64,000 nt of DNA from Sulfitobacter sp. EhC04 (lineage in GTDB: Bacteria > Pseudomonadota > Alphaproteobacteria > Rhodobacterales > Rhodobacteraceae), in NCBI RefSeq assembly GCF_001650875.1, contig NZ_LXYI01000067.1:1-64000 (forward strand). The letters run 5' to 3'. A program made the position numbers and the translations under genes. The notes beneath the pieces are model-generated. The model saw nothing but the letters and a program-made list of their open reading frames with translations. It made no database searches and was not told the DNA's origin. This document shows positions 38,152 through 47,392 of this stretch, piece by piece. Numbering within the stretch: position 1 is the stretch's first letter; each line of letters begins with the position of its first letter.

Positions 38152-39552
38152 ATGACGCAGATTGTCGAACTGCCGCTGTGGCTTTTTATCCTGATTTTGC
38201 TTTTTGCCGCGGTCACGGCATTGAGCCATCTTCTGTTGCCCTCGGTGCGCTGGTTTTTCCGCCTGCGGCTGGAACGCGCGGTCAAGCGGTTGAACCGGCG
38301 GCTGAAACGCCCCATCGAGCCGTTCAAGCTGGCGCGGCGGCACGATATGATCCAGCGGCTGATCTACGACCCGGAAGTCACCCGCGAGATTGTCAATTAC
38401 GCGGCCAAGAATGGCGTGCCGGAAAACGTGGCCTTTCAAAGGGCCCGCGATTACGCGCGCGAGATCGTGCCCAGTTTCTCGGCCTTTGCCTATTTCAGCT
38501 TCGGCATCAGGGTGGCGCGGCTGCTGGCGAATTCGGTCTATAGGATCAAGACGGCTGACAGCAATGATGCGACCTTTGATGCGATTCCCAAGGATGCGAC
38601 GGTGGTCTTTGTGATGAACCACCGGTCGAACATGGATTACGTGCTGGTGACCTATCTTGCGGCGCGGGATTCGGCGCTGGCCTATGCGGTGGGGGAATGG
38701 GCGCGGGTCTGGCCGCTGAGCTGGCTGATCAAGTCGCTGGGGGCCTATTTCATCCGCCGCAGGTCGCGCGGGGCGCTCTATCGCAAGGTGCTGGCGCGTT
38801 ACGTGCAGATGGCCACGGCAGGGGGCGTCAACCAGGCGATGTACCCCGAGGGCGGGCTGAGCCTGACCGGCGCGCTGCAACCGCCGAAGATGGGGCTGCT
38901 GTCCTATGTCGTTGAGGATTTCGACCCCGAGGGTGAGCGCGACGTGGTGCTGATGCCGGTGGCGATCAATTATGACCGGGTGCTGGAAGACAAGGTGCTG
39001 ATTGCCGCCGACCAGCGCGGCGACAGACGCTTTGGCGCGCGGATCACGGTGGTGGTGGGGTTCATCCTGCGCAAGCTCTGGCAGCGGCTGACCTTTCAGG
39101 AAACCAGGTTCGGCACGGCGGCGGTGGCCTTTGGTGCGCCCCTGTCGCTGCGCGAGGCGGGGCATGGCGCAACGGTGGAGGCCCTGTCGGGCGAGGTGAT
39201 GGACCGGATCGCCGGGGCCATGCCGGTGCTGAGCGTGCCGTTGATCAGTGCGGTGATGCTGGACTTGGACGGTGCCGCGCTGGACACGCAGGCGCTGCTT
39301 GACCGGGCCGGGGCGATGCTTGCACGGGTGCCGCCGGGCAATCGTGCGGTGGACGCAGCAGAACTGGAAACCGAATTGCGCCAGGCGCTGAAGGGGCTGC
39401 GCGCGCGCGGTGTGGTCCTCTTTGAGCAATCTAGCTGGCGCGCCAACCCGGATGAAACCGCCGTGCTGCGGTTCTATGCCAATTCGATTGCCCACCTTTT
39501 GCAGGAGGATGCTGCGCCCGCAGCGGAAGTTTCTGCAACTGCGAGGTCATAA
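38152..39552 (+). CDS. Glycerol-3-phosphate acyltransferase-like (PlsB-type) protein
   Basis: 466 residues from ATG 38152. N-terminal membrane helix (LWLFILILLFAAVTALSHLLLP), then the acyltransferase domain with HX4D in NHRSNMD (about 156-162), FIRRRS and YPEGG. Homologous to PlsB but shorter. Acts in membrane-lipid synthesis; the true acyl acceptor is uncertain. Lies divergent from ecm and just upstream of ccr. Confidence 0.82.
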   Translation: MTQIVELPLWLFILILLFAAVTALSHLLLPSVRWFFRLRLERAVKRLNRRLKRPIEPFKLARRHDMIQRLIYDPEVTREIVNYAAKNGVPENVAFQRARDYAREIVPSFSAFAYFSFGIRVARLLANSVYRIKTADSNDATFDAIPKDATVVFVMNHRSNMDYVLVTYLAARDSALAYAVGEWARVWPLSWLIKSLGAYFIRRRSRGALYRKVLARYVQMATAGGVNQAMYPEGGLSLTGALQPPKMGLLSYVVEDFDPEGERDVVLMPVAINYDRVLEDKVLIAADQRGDRRFGARITVVVGFILRKLWQRLTFQETRFGTAAVAFGAPLSLREAGHGATVEALSGEVMDRIAGAMPVLSVPLISAVMLDLDGAALDTQALLDRAGAMLARVPPGNRAVDAAELETELRQALKGLRARGVVLFEQSSWRANPDETAVLRFYANSIAHLLQEDAAPAAEVSATARS

Positions 39553-39666
39553 AATTACAAAAATGACCCCTGAGAGGTTGCATTATTACGCATCCGGTCA
39601 TATTCCGTCCTGACCAACCGGCGATTCTGCATCGCGGCACAAGCAATCTACGGACAGGAGGCCCGC

Positions 39667-40947
39667 ATGGCACTCGACACGACCATCGCGCAATACGACG
39701 CACCTGAAAAGGACCTCTACGAGATGGGCGAAATGCCCCCGATGGGCTATGTCCCCAAGCAGATGTATGCTTGGGCGATCCGCCGCGAACGTCACGGCGA
39801 CCCGGACACGGCGATGTTGCAGGAAGTGGTGGATGTGCCGCAACTCGACAGCCAGGACGTGCTGGTTCTGGTGATGGCGGCGGGGATCAACTACAACGGG
39901 GTCTGGGCCGCGCGGGGCGTGCCGATCAGCCCCTTTGACGGTCACAAACAGCCCTATCACATCGCGGGATCGGATGCCTCTGGCATCGTCTGGGCCGTGG
40001 GCGACAAGGTAAAGCGCTGGAAAGTCGGGGATGAAGTGGTGATCCACTGCAACCAGGACGACGGCGACGACGAACATTGCAACGGCGGTGATCCGATGTA
40101 TTCGCCCAGCCAGCGGATCTGGGGATACGAGACCCCGGACGGGTCGTTCAGCCAGTTCACCCGCGTGCAGGCCCAGCAGCTGATGCCGCGCCCCAAGCAT
40201 CTGACCTGGGAGGAATCGGCCTGCTATACGCTGACGCTGGCCACGGCCTACCGGATGCTGTTCGGCCACGAGCCGCATGACCTGAAGCCGGGCCAGAACG
40301 TGCTGGTCTGGGGCGCGTCGGGTGGTCTGGGGTCCTATGCGATCCAGTTGATCAACACCGCCGGGGCCAATGCCATCGGGGTGATCTCGGACGAATCCAA
40401 GCGCGATTTTGTGATGGACCTGGGTGCCAAGGGCGTGCTGAACCGCAAGGACTTCAACTGCTGGGGGCAATTGCCCACGGTCAACACGCCGGAATATGCC
40501 ACCTGGTTTAAGGAAGCGCGCAAGTTCGGCGGCGCGATCTGGGAGATCACCGGCAAGGGCAACAATGTCGATATGGTGTTCGAACACCCCGGCGAGGCGA
40601 CGTTCCCGGTGTCCACTTTCGTGGTCAAAAAGGGCGGCATGGTTGTGATCTGCGCCGGCACGTCGGGGTTCAACCTGACGTTTGACGTGCGTTACATGTG
40701 GATGCATCAGAAACGCCTGCAGGGCAGCCACTTTGCCCATTTGCAGCAGGCCGCCTCTGCCAACAAGCTGATGCTGGAGCGGCGGCTGGACCCCTGCATG
40801 TCAGAGGTGTTCACCTGGGCCGACCTGCCCGAGGCGCATATGAAGATGATGCGCAACGAACACAAGCCCGGCAACATGTCGGTGCTGGTGCAGGCCCCGA
40901 CCACCGGGCTGCGCACATTGGAAGACGCGCTGGACGCCCGCGGCTGA
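39667..40947 (+). CDS. ccr: Crotonyl-CoA carboxylase/reductase
   Basis: 426 residues, MDR family with no zinc ligands. NYNGVWAARG near the N-terminus, GSDASGIVWAVG, NADPH site VLVWGASGGLGSYA and the C-terminal MHQKRLQGSHFAH. Reductive carboxylation of crotonyl-CoA to ethylmalonyl-CoA, the key EMC step. RBS AGGAGG 6 nt before ATG. Followed by a terminator. With ecm, mch and mcl2 this gives most of the pathway. Confidence 0.96.
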   Translation: MALDTTIAQYDAPEKDLYEMGEMPPMGYVPKQMYAWAIRRERHGDPDTAMLQEVVDVPQLDSQDVLVLVMAAGINYNGVWAARGVPISPFDGHKQPYHIAGSDASGIVWAVGDKVKRWKVGDEVVIHCNQDDGDDEHCNGGDPMYSPSQRIWGYETPDGSFSQFTRVQAQQLMPRPKHLTWEESACYTLTLATAYRMLFGHEPHDLKPGQNVLVWGASGGLGSYAIQLINTAGANAIGVISDESKRDFVMDLGAKGVLNRKDFNCWGQLPTVNTPEYATWFKEARKFGGAIWEITGKGNNVDMVFEHPGEATFPVSTFVVKKGGMVVICAGTSGFNLTFDVRYMWMHQKRLQGSHFAHLQQAASANKLMLERRLDPCMSEVFTWADLPEAHMKMMRNEHKPGNMSVLVQAPTTGLRTLEDALDARG

Positions 40948-40973
40948 TACCACGACCCTCTGACGGCCATCTG

Positions 40974-41009
40974 AACGCCCGCGAATCACCTTGATTTCGC
41001 GGGTGTTTT
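40974..41009 (+). terminator. Rho-independent terminator of ccr
   Basis: CCCGCGAA pairs with TTCGCGGG in the stem 40974-40985/40996-41007, followed by TTTTC. 27 nt after the ccr stop. Confidence 0.85.
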
Positions 41010-41162
41010 CCATTGTGGCGGGGTGCCCTGTTTCATTCCGGGGAGTTGCAGAATGCGCCCCCGCCATTTCTGGGGAGGGGAAAGCGGTGAATTTTCGACA
41101 AAATCGTCTGCATGCTATGATTGCATTAACCCGCAATTAACCATTTGAAAGCGAGTCTGTGC

Positions 41163-41369
41163 ATGCGTAGTGACTGGATTTTGGACGTTCTTGCCGACCT
41201 CAAGACATTTGCCCTGTCAAGCAGCCTGCCCGCCCTGGCGGAACAGCTGGATGACACGGCCCTTGTCGCCATGGCCGAGATCGCCGCTCTGGAGCAAGGA
41301 ACGCAGGGTACGGTAGATGGTCAAGACACGGCAAATGGATTCCATAATGGGGGCGTTGGAGCAGGCTGA
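41163..41369 (+). CDS. Small conserved protein overlapping luxR
   Basis: 68 residues from ATG 41163 (MRSDWILDVLADLKTFALSS, then LPALAEQLDDTALVAMAEIA). The N-terminal 45 residues look like a conserved helical protein seen next to regulators in Rhodobacterales; the last 20 residues lie in the overlap with luxR and are low-complexity. Function unknown. Confidence 0.65.
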   Translation: MRSDWILDVLADLKTFALSSSLPALAEQLDDTALVAMAEIAALEQGTQGTVDGQDTANGFHNGGVGAG

Positions 41370-42036
41370 CTCCCTCGCCGGATTGCAAAGCGCGACGGAG
41401 GCGCTGCGCGATCTGCTGGGCATTGATCACGTGCTGTATCACTGGGTCGATTCGACAGGCGAACAATATGGCTGTGGCACCTATTCGATTGCCTGGCAGG
41501 AACGCTATATCGCGCAGAATTATCTGCGCATTGATCCGGTGGTGTTGGGCTGTTTCCAGCGCTTTCATGCGGTCGACTGGAAGCAGCTGGACTGGTCGTC
41601 AAAAGCCGCGCGCGCATTTTTTGCAGAGGCGCTGGAATATGGTGTCGGGAATCAGGGGCTGTCGGTGCCGTTGCGCGGGCCGAACGGCCAGTTTGCGCTG
41701 TTCACGATCAACCACAGTTGCACTGACGCAGAGTGGGAGGTCTTTGTTGCGGTCCACCGGCACGAGCTGATCCTGATCGCGCATTTCCTGAACGAAAAGG
41801 CGCTGGAGTTCGAGCCGGGTCGCCTGCCGGAAACAGCGCCGGCCCTGTCCCCGCGTGAGGCGGACGCGATGACCCTTCTGGCGTCCGGTCAAAGCCGCGC
41901 ACAGGTGGCGGACCAGTTGCAGATTTCGGAGCATACCCTGCGGGTCTATATCGAAAGCGCGCGCTTCAAGCTGGGCGCGCTGAATACCACCCATGCGGTG
42001 GCCCGCGCGTTGAGCCGGGGATTGATCGTGGTGTGA
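41317..42036 (+). CDS. luxR: LuxR-family regulator with autoinducer-binding domain
   Basis: 239 residues. N-terminal AHL-binding domain with residues aligned to TraR Trp57, Tyr61, Asp70 and Pro71 (Trp60, Tyr64, Asp73, Pro74 here), and C-terminal GerE helix-turn-helix (LSPREADAMTLLASGQSRAQVADQLQ around 178-203). Longest start ATG 41317 overlaps the previous gene by 53 nt; ATG 41335 or 41347 are possible. Upstream of luxI on the same strand. Confidence 0.88.
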   Translation: MVKTRQMDSIMGALEQADSLAGLQSATEALRDLLGIDHVLYHWVDSTGEQYGCGTYSIAWQERYIAQNYLRIDPVVLGCFQRFHAVDWKQLDWSSKAARAFFAEALEYGVGNQGLSVPLRGPNGQFALFTINHSCTDAEWEVFVAVHRHELILIAHFLNEKALEFEPGRLPETAPALSPREADAMTLLASGQSRAQVADQLQISEHTLRVYIESARFKLGALNTTHAVARALSRGLIVV

Positions 42037-42040
42037 TCCT

Positions 42041-42055
42041 GGGGGCGCTGCCCCC
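42041..42055 (+). terminator. GC hairpin after luxR
   Basis: GGGGGC (42041-42046), loop GCT, GCCCCC (42050-42055), then CGGGAATATTT. Likely partial terminator between luxR and luxI. Confidence 0.6.
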
Positions 42056-42068
42056 CGGGAATATTTAC

Positions 42069-42166
42069 AGCGTCCCGCCTTTAACCTGAAGCATATCACG
42101 TCGCCAATGTCCCGAAAGCGCGCAGCGCGGCAGGGTATTGGCGATTCAAGTTCAAGGCGGGACGCT
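42069..42166. repeat. Long inverted repeat between luxR and luxI
   Basis: Arms of 22 nt (42069-42090, AGCGTCCCGCCTTTAACCTG.. and 42145-42166, ..AAGGCGGGACGCT) pair with two mismatches. Inside, TCGCCAAT and ATTGGCGA pair as well. It covers 98 nt of the 249-nt spacer, so an RNA hairpin or cruciform of the luxI leader is possible. Confidence 0.8.
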
Positions 42167-42285
42167 TTGGGGCCAAAAAGAATGAAAGGTGTTGCGCGCG
42201 TCGGGTGAGGGGCGCGCGCGGTGCCAGCGCTGTGTTAACGGGCGCGCGGCTAGGGCTTGGGCATCTTGTCAGAGCGGAGAAGCCC

Positions 42286-42921
42286 ATGCTGCGTTACCTT
42301 CATGCCGATCAATTGCACAATCACCCCCGTCTGGCCGGGCAGATGTTCCGGGACCGGGCCGACCAGTTTCGCAACCGGTTGGGCTGGGAGGTGCAGGTGG
42401 ATGCGGCGGGAGAGGAGCGCGACGCCTATGATGCGATGAACCCGCTTTATGTGATCTGGGAACAGGCAGATGGCAGCCACGGCGGGTCGATGCGGTTTCT
42501 GCCCACCTCCGGACCGGTGATGGTGAACGACCATTTTGCGCATCTGTTGTCCGGACCGCTGCGCAGCCCGCTGATCTGGGAATGCACGCGGTTCTGTCTG
42601 GCGCGGGGGGCGGGCGCACATGTGGCGGCGGCGCTGATGCTGGGCGGCGGCGAGATCATGCGCGGCTTTGGCATCCGGCATTTCGTCGGGGTTTTCGATG
42701 CGCGGATGGTGCGGATCTACCGGATGATCGGGGCTAGCCCCGAGGTTCTGGGCAGTGCCGGGCAGGGACGCGACAGGATCAGCGTGGGCCTGTGGGATTT
42801 CTCTGACGCCGCGCAGATGCAGGTGGCGCGGCGCGCCGGAATCAGCCCGGAACAATCGCGGTTCTGGTTCGATCAGGCTTTTGGCAGCCGGATGCCCGCT
42901 GTTTTGCAGCAAAGCGCCTGA
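42286..42921 (+). CDS. luxI: Acyl-homoserine-lactone synthase (LuxI family)
   Basis: 211 residues. LuxI invariant residues are present in register: Arg24, Phe28, Trp34, then Asp46, Asp49 and Arg70, plus Glu99 and Arg102 (WECTR). Makes N-acyl-homoserine lactones from SAM and acyl-ACP. Start ATG 42286 with GGAG 8 nt upstream. Pairs with luxR. Chain length cannot be read from the sequence. Confidence 0.93.
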   Translation: MLRYLHADQLHNHPRLAGQMFRDRADQFRNRLGWEVQVDAAGEERDAYDAMNPLYVIWEQADGSHGGSMRFLPTSGPVMVNDHFAHLLSGPLRSPLIWECTRFCLARGAGAHVAAALMLGGGEIMRGFGIRHFVGVFDARMVRIYRMIGASPEVLGSAGQGRDRISVGLWDFSDAAQMQVARRAGISPEQSRFWFDQAFGSRMPAVLQQSA

Positions 42922-42962
42922 ACCGTCTGGCCCCCGCTGGCGGGCTCGCCTAATGTCGGGGC

Positions 42963-44504
42963 ATGAATGTGCCCAGCCTCATATATTCCGACGATCAGGC
43001 CAGCGCCTATGATGGCGTGGCCGAAATGTTGCGCGGGGCCGGGATCGACCTGGCCGACAGCCTGTTGATGCCGCCGCCCGGCGGGGCCGATCAGGTGATG
43101 GCGGTGACCGGCAAGGCGGGATCGGGCAAGACGCTGCTGCTGGCAGAGCTTTACAAGGCGCTGGAGGGGGCCGGGGTCGAGGTGGTGTCGGGCGATTACG
43201 AAAGCCGCAAGCGCCGCGACAAGCGCACGCTGGCGATTCTGGCGCCCACCAACAAGGCGGCCTCGGTGCTGCGGCTGCGCGGGGTGCCTGCCACCACGAT
43301 TCACCGCATTCTCTATACCCCCGTCTATGACCCGGAATACGAGCGGATCGCGGAATGGCTGGCGGGCAATGGCGAGCGGCCGGTGGACGTGGAGGGGCTG
43401 ACGGAACTGGCGCTGGACCGGGCGGCGGCCTTTTATGCGGGCAACAAGTCGATCCCCGGCGCGCTGGCGGCGGCGGGGTTGCGCGGGTCGGATTTCATCA
43501 CCGGCTGGAAACGGCGGGAGGAGCCGCTGGACATCGGCTTTGTCGATGAGGCCTCGATGCTGGATGACAAGCAGTTCGAGGATCTGAAAGAGATTTTCCC
43601 GACCCTGCTGTTGTTCGGGGACCCGGCGCAGTTGGCCCCGGTGAACCAGTCGGGCACCATGGTATTCGAAAAACTGCCACAGAAGCGGGTGATGAACCTG
43701 AACCGGATTTTCCGGCAGGATGCGGATAATCCGATCCTTGATCTGGCCCATGCGCTGGCCGACCCTGACCTGGGCTTTGAACAGTTCGAGCGGATGGTGG
43801 AGGAGGCCGCGCGCCGCGATGACCGCGTGGTCTGGGGCCAGCGGGTCGAGGTCGACCTGATGGCGCGCAGCCCGGTTCTGGTCTGGCGCAATGCCACGCG
43901 AATCCGGCTGATCAACGCCTTTCGCAATGTGCATGGCGCGCCGGAGGATGCGCTGCTGGAGGGGGAGCCGCTGATCTGCGACGGGCTGGAACTGCCGCTG
44001 AAGCACCGCAAGAAGCGGCTGGACCTTGAGGCGCGCGGCCTGATCAAGGGCGCGCAGGTGATTTTCCTGGGCGATGGCCGCAAGCCCGGCTTCAGCCGGT
44101 TGCATGTGATCGGGGCGGAGGACCCGCAGGTGAGTGCCGCCAGCATCGTGAAGATCGAAAAACCGGATGAGGAAGAACCTTTTATCCCTTTTGCCGCGCG
44201 CATGGGGGCGACCTTTCTGCATGGGGCGGCGGTGACCATTCACAAGGCGCAGGGCAGCCAGTGGGAAACGGTGCAGGTCTTTGCCCCCGACCTTTATGCC
44301 GCCGCGCGCATGGGCCGGATGGAGGCGGGTCAACCGCTGTGGAAGCGGCTTGCCTATGTCGCCATCACCCGCGCGCAGGAGCGGCTGATCTGGGTGGTGC
44401 GCAACCGCCTGTCAAAACCGAGCGGGCCGCTGGTGGTGGATGACCTGCGCAGTCAGCCGGTGGCCCCCCTGTCCCTGGAACCCACGATGGAGGATTTTGG
44501 ATGA
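42963..44504 (+). CDS. SF1 helicase, Dda/RecD-like
   Basis: 513 residues, single-chain superfamily 1 helicase. Walker A GKAGSGKT (50-57), motif Ia LAPTNKAAS, TIHRILYTP, Walker B VDEASM (194-199), GDPAQLAPV, and motif V TIHKAQGSQWETVQVF. Most similar to T4 Dda and UvrD-C type exonuclease-V-like helicases. Coupled to the SDR gene (ATGA). No nuclease domain; likely DNA repair or replication-fork work. Confidence 0.85.
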   Translation: MNVPSLIYSDDQASAYDGVAEMLRGAGIDLADSLLMPPPGGADQVMAVTGKAGSGKTLLLAELYKALEGAGVEVVSGDYESRKRRDKRTLAILAPTNKAASVLRLRGVPATTIHRILYTPVYDPEYERIAEWLAGNGERPVDVEGLTELALDRAAAFYAGNKSIPGALAAAGLRGSDFITGWKRREEPLDIGFVDEASMLDDKQFEDLKEIFPTLLLFGDPAQLAPVNQSGTMVFEKLPQKRVMNLNRIFRQDADNPILDLAHALADPDLGFEQFERMVEEAARRDDRVVWGQRVEVDLMARSPVLVWRNATRIRLINAFRNVHGAPEDALLEGEPLICDGLELPLKHRKKRLDLEARGLIKGAQVIFLGDGRKPGFSRLHVIGAEDPQVSAASIVKIEKPDEEEPFIPFAARMGATFLHGAAVTIHKAQGSQWETVQVFAPDLYAAARMGRMEAGQPLWKRLAYVAITRAQERLIWVVRNRLSKPSGPLVVDDLRSQPVAPLSLEPTMEDFG

Positions 44505-45196
44505 AGAGTATCATTGTCACCGGGGCCAGTTCCGGGATCGGGCGGGCCACGGCGGAGCTTTTCCTTGAAAAGGGCTGGCGCGTGGGTTTGATCGCGCGGC
44601 GTGCGGAATTGCTGGCGGAGATGGCGAAGGCCCATGCCAATGCCGTGGCCCTGCCGGCGGATGTGACCGATGCCGATGCCATGGCAGGCGCGTTCGAAGC
44701 GTTTGGCAAGCTGGACGTTCTGTTCAACAATGCGGGTGCCTTTGGCATGGCGGGCCCCATTGACGAGATCCCGCTGGAAAACTGGGAGCAGGTGCTGAGC
44801 GTCAACCTGCATGGCATGTTCATTGCAGCAAGGCTGGCCTTCGGGGCGATGCGGGCGCAGGGCGGCGGGCGGATCATCAACAACGGCTCGCTCTCGGCCC
44901 ATGTGCCGCGCCCCGGATCGGTTTGCTATACCACCACGAAACACGCGATCACCGGGCTGACCCGGTCGCTGTCGCTGGACGGGCGGCCTTTTGGCATTGC
45001 CTGTGGCCAGATCGACATCGGCAATGCGGAAAGCGAACTGGTTGCATCGCTGAAGGCGGAAAACCCGCAGATGGATACGATGGACGTCCGGCACGCAGCG
45101 GCATCGGTGCTGCATATGGCGGAACTGCCGCCGGAGGCGAATGTGCAGTTCCTGACAGTCATGGCGACGAACATGCCTTTTATCGGGCGCGGTTAG
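44501..45196 (+). CDS. Short-chain dehydrogenase/reductase
   Basis: 231 residues. TGASSGIG (7-14), NNAG in FNNAGAFG and the catalytic pair Tyr143-x3-Lys147 (YTTTK). NAD(P)-dependent oxidoreductase, substrate unknown. Start overlaps the helicase stop (ATGA). Confidence 0.92.
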   Translation: MKSIIVTGASSGIGRATAELFLEKGWRVGLIARRAELLAEMAKAHANAVALPADVTDADAMAGAFEAFGKLDVLFNNAGAFGMAGPIDEIPLENWEQVLSVNLHGMFIAARLAFGAMRAQGGGRIINNGSLSAHVPRPGSVCYTTTKHAITGLTRSLSLDGRPFGIACGQIDIGNAESELVASLKAENPQMDTMDVRHAAASVLHMAELPPEANVQFLTVMATNMPFIGRG

Positions 45197-45713
45197 CATC
45201 TTTGAAACGCGGTACATCGTCGACCCGATACCGCGGATTCTCTGAATCCTGTCAGAAGGCGGCGTCCCGCTATATTGTCCCAAACCAGACCTTGGTTGCG
45301 GTATGGGTTAATGTTGGAGAGGCGGGACGAAACCGCCGTTAGCATCGAAACGCCAAGCCGCGCATCGACGGGCCGTGGTGCGGCGATCCGACCGTCGTGA
45401 CTGGCACTTTATGGCAGCCACGCACTTCCCAGTGATGCGTGGCACACGACAGCAGCCAAATCGCCGTGCCAGGGGACGGCCCGTCATGTCGCAGACATGC
45501 CTCTGGCATGATGCGCGGCGGCCTGCGGCCTTGGTTCCGCGCAGGAGTAAGTGGAAAGTGCTCAAACCTGCCCTTAGCTGCGATCTGCGCGAAGGTCCGG
45601 TTTTCCAGTTTGGGGCGATTTATGACGTTCAACAGCACCGGATTTCCCGGCGCAGCCAAATCTGCGGAGTGTCACTATACCGTGCTTCAAACAGAGCGGA
45701 GCGCGCCCGGATT
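45197..45713. other. Gene-free region with eroded repeats
   Basis: About 517 nt with no reading frame I trust. An imperfect inverted repeat with GCGTCCCGC/GCGGGACG arms spans about 45256-45342, and a block near 45239 resembles 33107-33145. Overall it looks like decayed mobile or duplicated DNA. Confidence 0.5.
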
Positions 45714-46481
45714 CTAGCGGCGCAACATGTTGAAGACGGCGGAGGCACCCCAGCCGGCGCCGATGGCAATGGCCAGCGACATCAGCCCGTAAAGCAGGGC
45801 GTTTTCCCGTGACAGGTTGAACAGCCAGCGTTCCAGGCCGACCTTGCGCACGTCGATGACCGTGTCATAGCTGGCCACAACCTGCCCCGCCCGTGTCAGA
45901 AAGATGCGGGCGGCGTAATCGCCCTCTGTCAGGGCGGCGGGCAGGCGTATGGCGGCGCGGAACAGCGTGTCTTCATCCAGTTTCACACCGCCCTCGATCA
46001 CCTGGTACTGATCGGACCGGGTCCGGATGCGGATCAGCGCTTCGGTAAAAAGTGCTGCATTGGAGATGTTCATCGGTGCGCCGACAGAACGGATCGCGCG
46101 GGGGATGGAGATCTTGTGGCGCAGGTCTTCCACGCGGGTCAACACACGGTTCAGCGGTGCCGAAGTGACAACGGCGTAATAGCTGGGCGCGCGGTCCACC
46201 TCGACCGCGTCGGCATTGAGCCAGATGCCGAACTTCTTTTCCTTGCGCCGGACCAGCACCGGCACGGAAGGGCCGGAGACGGTGACAACCACGCCAAGCG
46301 GGCCGCTGTCGGGCGCGGGCGCGTCGCGTTTCACCGCACCGTAGACCAGGATTTCGGAGCCATCGAAATTGGTGGTGATGGAGACTTCCGCCTGGCTGAG
46401 GCCCAGCACGATCTCTTCGGCCCGCGCGGAGAGGGACGTGGCCATCATCAGGGATATCAGGGTGGCGATCAGACGCATCAT
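45714..46481 (-). CDS. TIGR02186-family transmembrane protein
   Basis: 255 residues. Signal peptide (MMRLIATLISLMMATSLSARA), a long periplasmic part, and one C-terminal membrane helix (LLYGLMSLAIAIGAGWGASAV). Matches the alphaproteobacterial TIGR02186 family linked to TauE-type transporters. Start overlaps the permease stop (ATGA), so the two function together, probably in anion/sulfite export. Confidence 0.85.
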   Translation of the reverse strand: MMRLIATLISLMMATSLSARAEEIVLGLSQAEVSITTNFDGSEILVYGAVKRDAPAPDSGPLGVVVTVSGPSVPVLVRRKEKKFGIWLNADAVEVDRAPSYYAVVTSAPLNRVLTRVEDLRHKISIPRAIRSVGAPMNISNAALFTEALIRIRTRSDQYQVIEGGVKLDEDTLFRAAIRLPAALTEGDYAARIFLTRAGQVVASYDTVIDVRKVGLERWLFNLSRENALLYGLMSLAIAIGAGWGASAVFNMLRR

Positions 46482-47392
46482 TTCAGCTCCACCGGGGCGA
46501 TGGAGTAAAGTTCTGCCGGTTCCAGCAGCAATTCAAGGGCCAGCTTGCCGCAGACCACCAGGACCAGAAGGGCCAGCAGGATGCGCAACTGCTCTGCCTT
46601 CATCTTCACCCCGATGCGGGTGCCGACCTGGGCCCCGATCACGCCGCCGATCAGCAGCAGCACGGCCAGCACCACATCGACGGTATAGTTGGTCGTGGCA
46701 TGCAGCATGGTGGTAAAGGCGGTGACAAAGATGATCTGGAACAGGGATGTGCCGATCACCACCTTGGTGGGCATTCCCAGCAGATAGATCATGGCGGGCA
46801 CCATGATGAAGCCGCCGCCGACCCCCATGATTGCGGCCAGAATGCCGACCAGAATGCCGACCGCGATCGGTGGCATCACCGAGATATAGAGCCCCGAAAC
46901 CCGGAAGCGCATCTTGAAGGGAAGCCCGTGCACCCAGTTGTGTTTCTTGCGCGGTGGAAGTTTCCCCTTGTTGACATTGCGCAGCGCGCGCAGGGATTCC
47001 GCGAACATCAGCGCGCCGATGATCCCCAGAAAGACGACATAGAACAGCCGGACCAGCAGGTCGACCTGGCCAAGCGATCTGAGGTAGTTGAACAGGATGA
47101 TCCCCAGCGCGGCCCCGAAAAGCCCGCCGATCAGCAGCACCGACCCCATGCGCAGGTCCACCGTGCGTCGCCTGAAATGCGCCAGCACCCCTGAGAAGGA
47201 GGATGCGACGATCTGCGTGGCACCGGTGGCCACGGCAACCGCAGGGGGGATGCCGATGAAGAACAGCAGCGGGGTAAGAAGAAAGCCGCCCCCCACACCG
47301 AACATGCCCGAGAGCACGCCAACCAGGCCACCCAGTCCCAGCACAAGGAACGCGTTGACCGAGACTTCCGCAATGGGGAGGTAGATTTGCAT
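46478..47392 (-). CDS. Sulfite exporter TauE/SafE family permease
   Basis: 304 residues from ATG 47392 (MQIYLPIAEVSVNAFLVLGL, RBS GGAG 6 nt upstream). A longer GTG start at 47419 is possible. The GGLVGVLSGMFGVGGGFLLTP and GVGGGFIMVPAMIYLLG repeats mark TauE/SafE permeases. Paired with the TIGR02186 protein. Confidence 0.9.
   Translation of the reverse strand: MQIYLPIAEVSVNAFLVLGLGGLVGVLSGMFGVGGGFLLTPLLFFIGIPPAVAVATGATQIVASSFSGVLAHFRRRTVDLRMGSVLLIGGLFGAALGIILFNYLRSLGQVDLLVRLFYVVFLGIIGALMFAESLRALRNVNKGKLPPRKKHNWVHGLPFKMRFRVSGLYISVMPPIAVGILVGILAAIMGVGGGFIMVPAMIYLLGMPTKVVIGTSLFQIIFVTAFTTMLHATTNYTVDVVLAVLLLIGGVIGAQVGTRIGVKMKAEQLRILLALLVLVVCGKLALELLLEPAELYSIAPVELK

Noticed and set aside
42167-42285. 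lux box upstream of luxI
   Set aside because: No 18-20 bp dyad of the expected kind besides the long inverted repeat.
45339-45659. A 106-codon frame on the minus strand in the gene-free block
   Set aside because: No RBS, no domain, composition like translated non-coding DNA.
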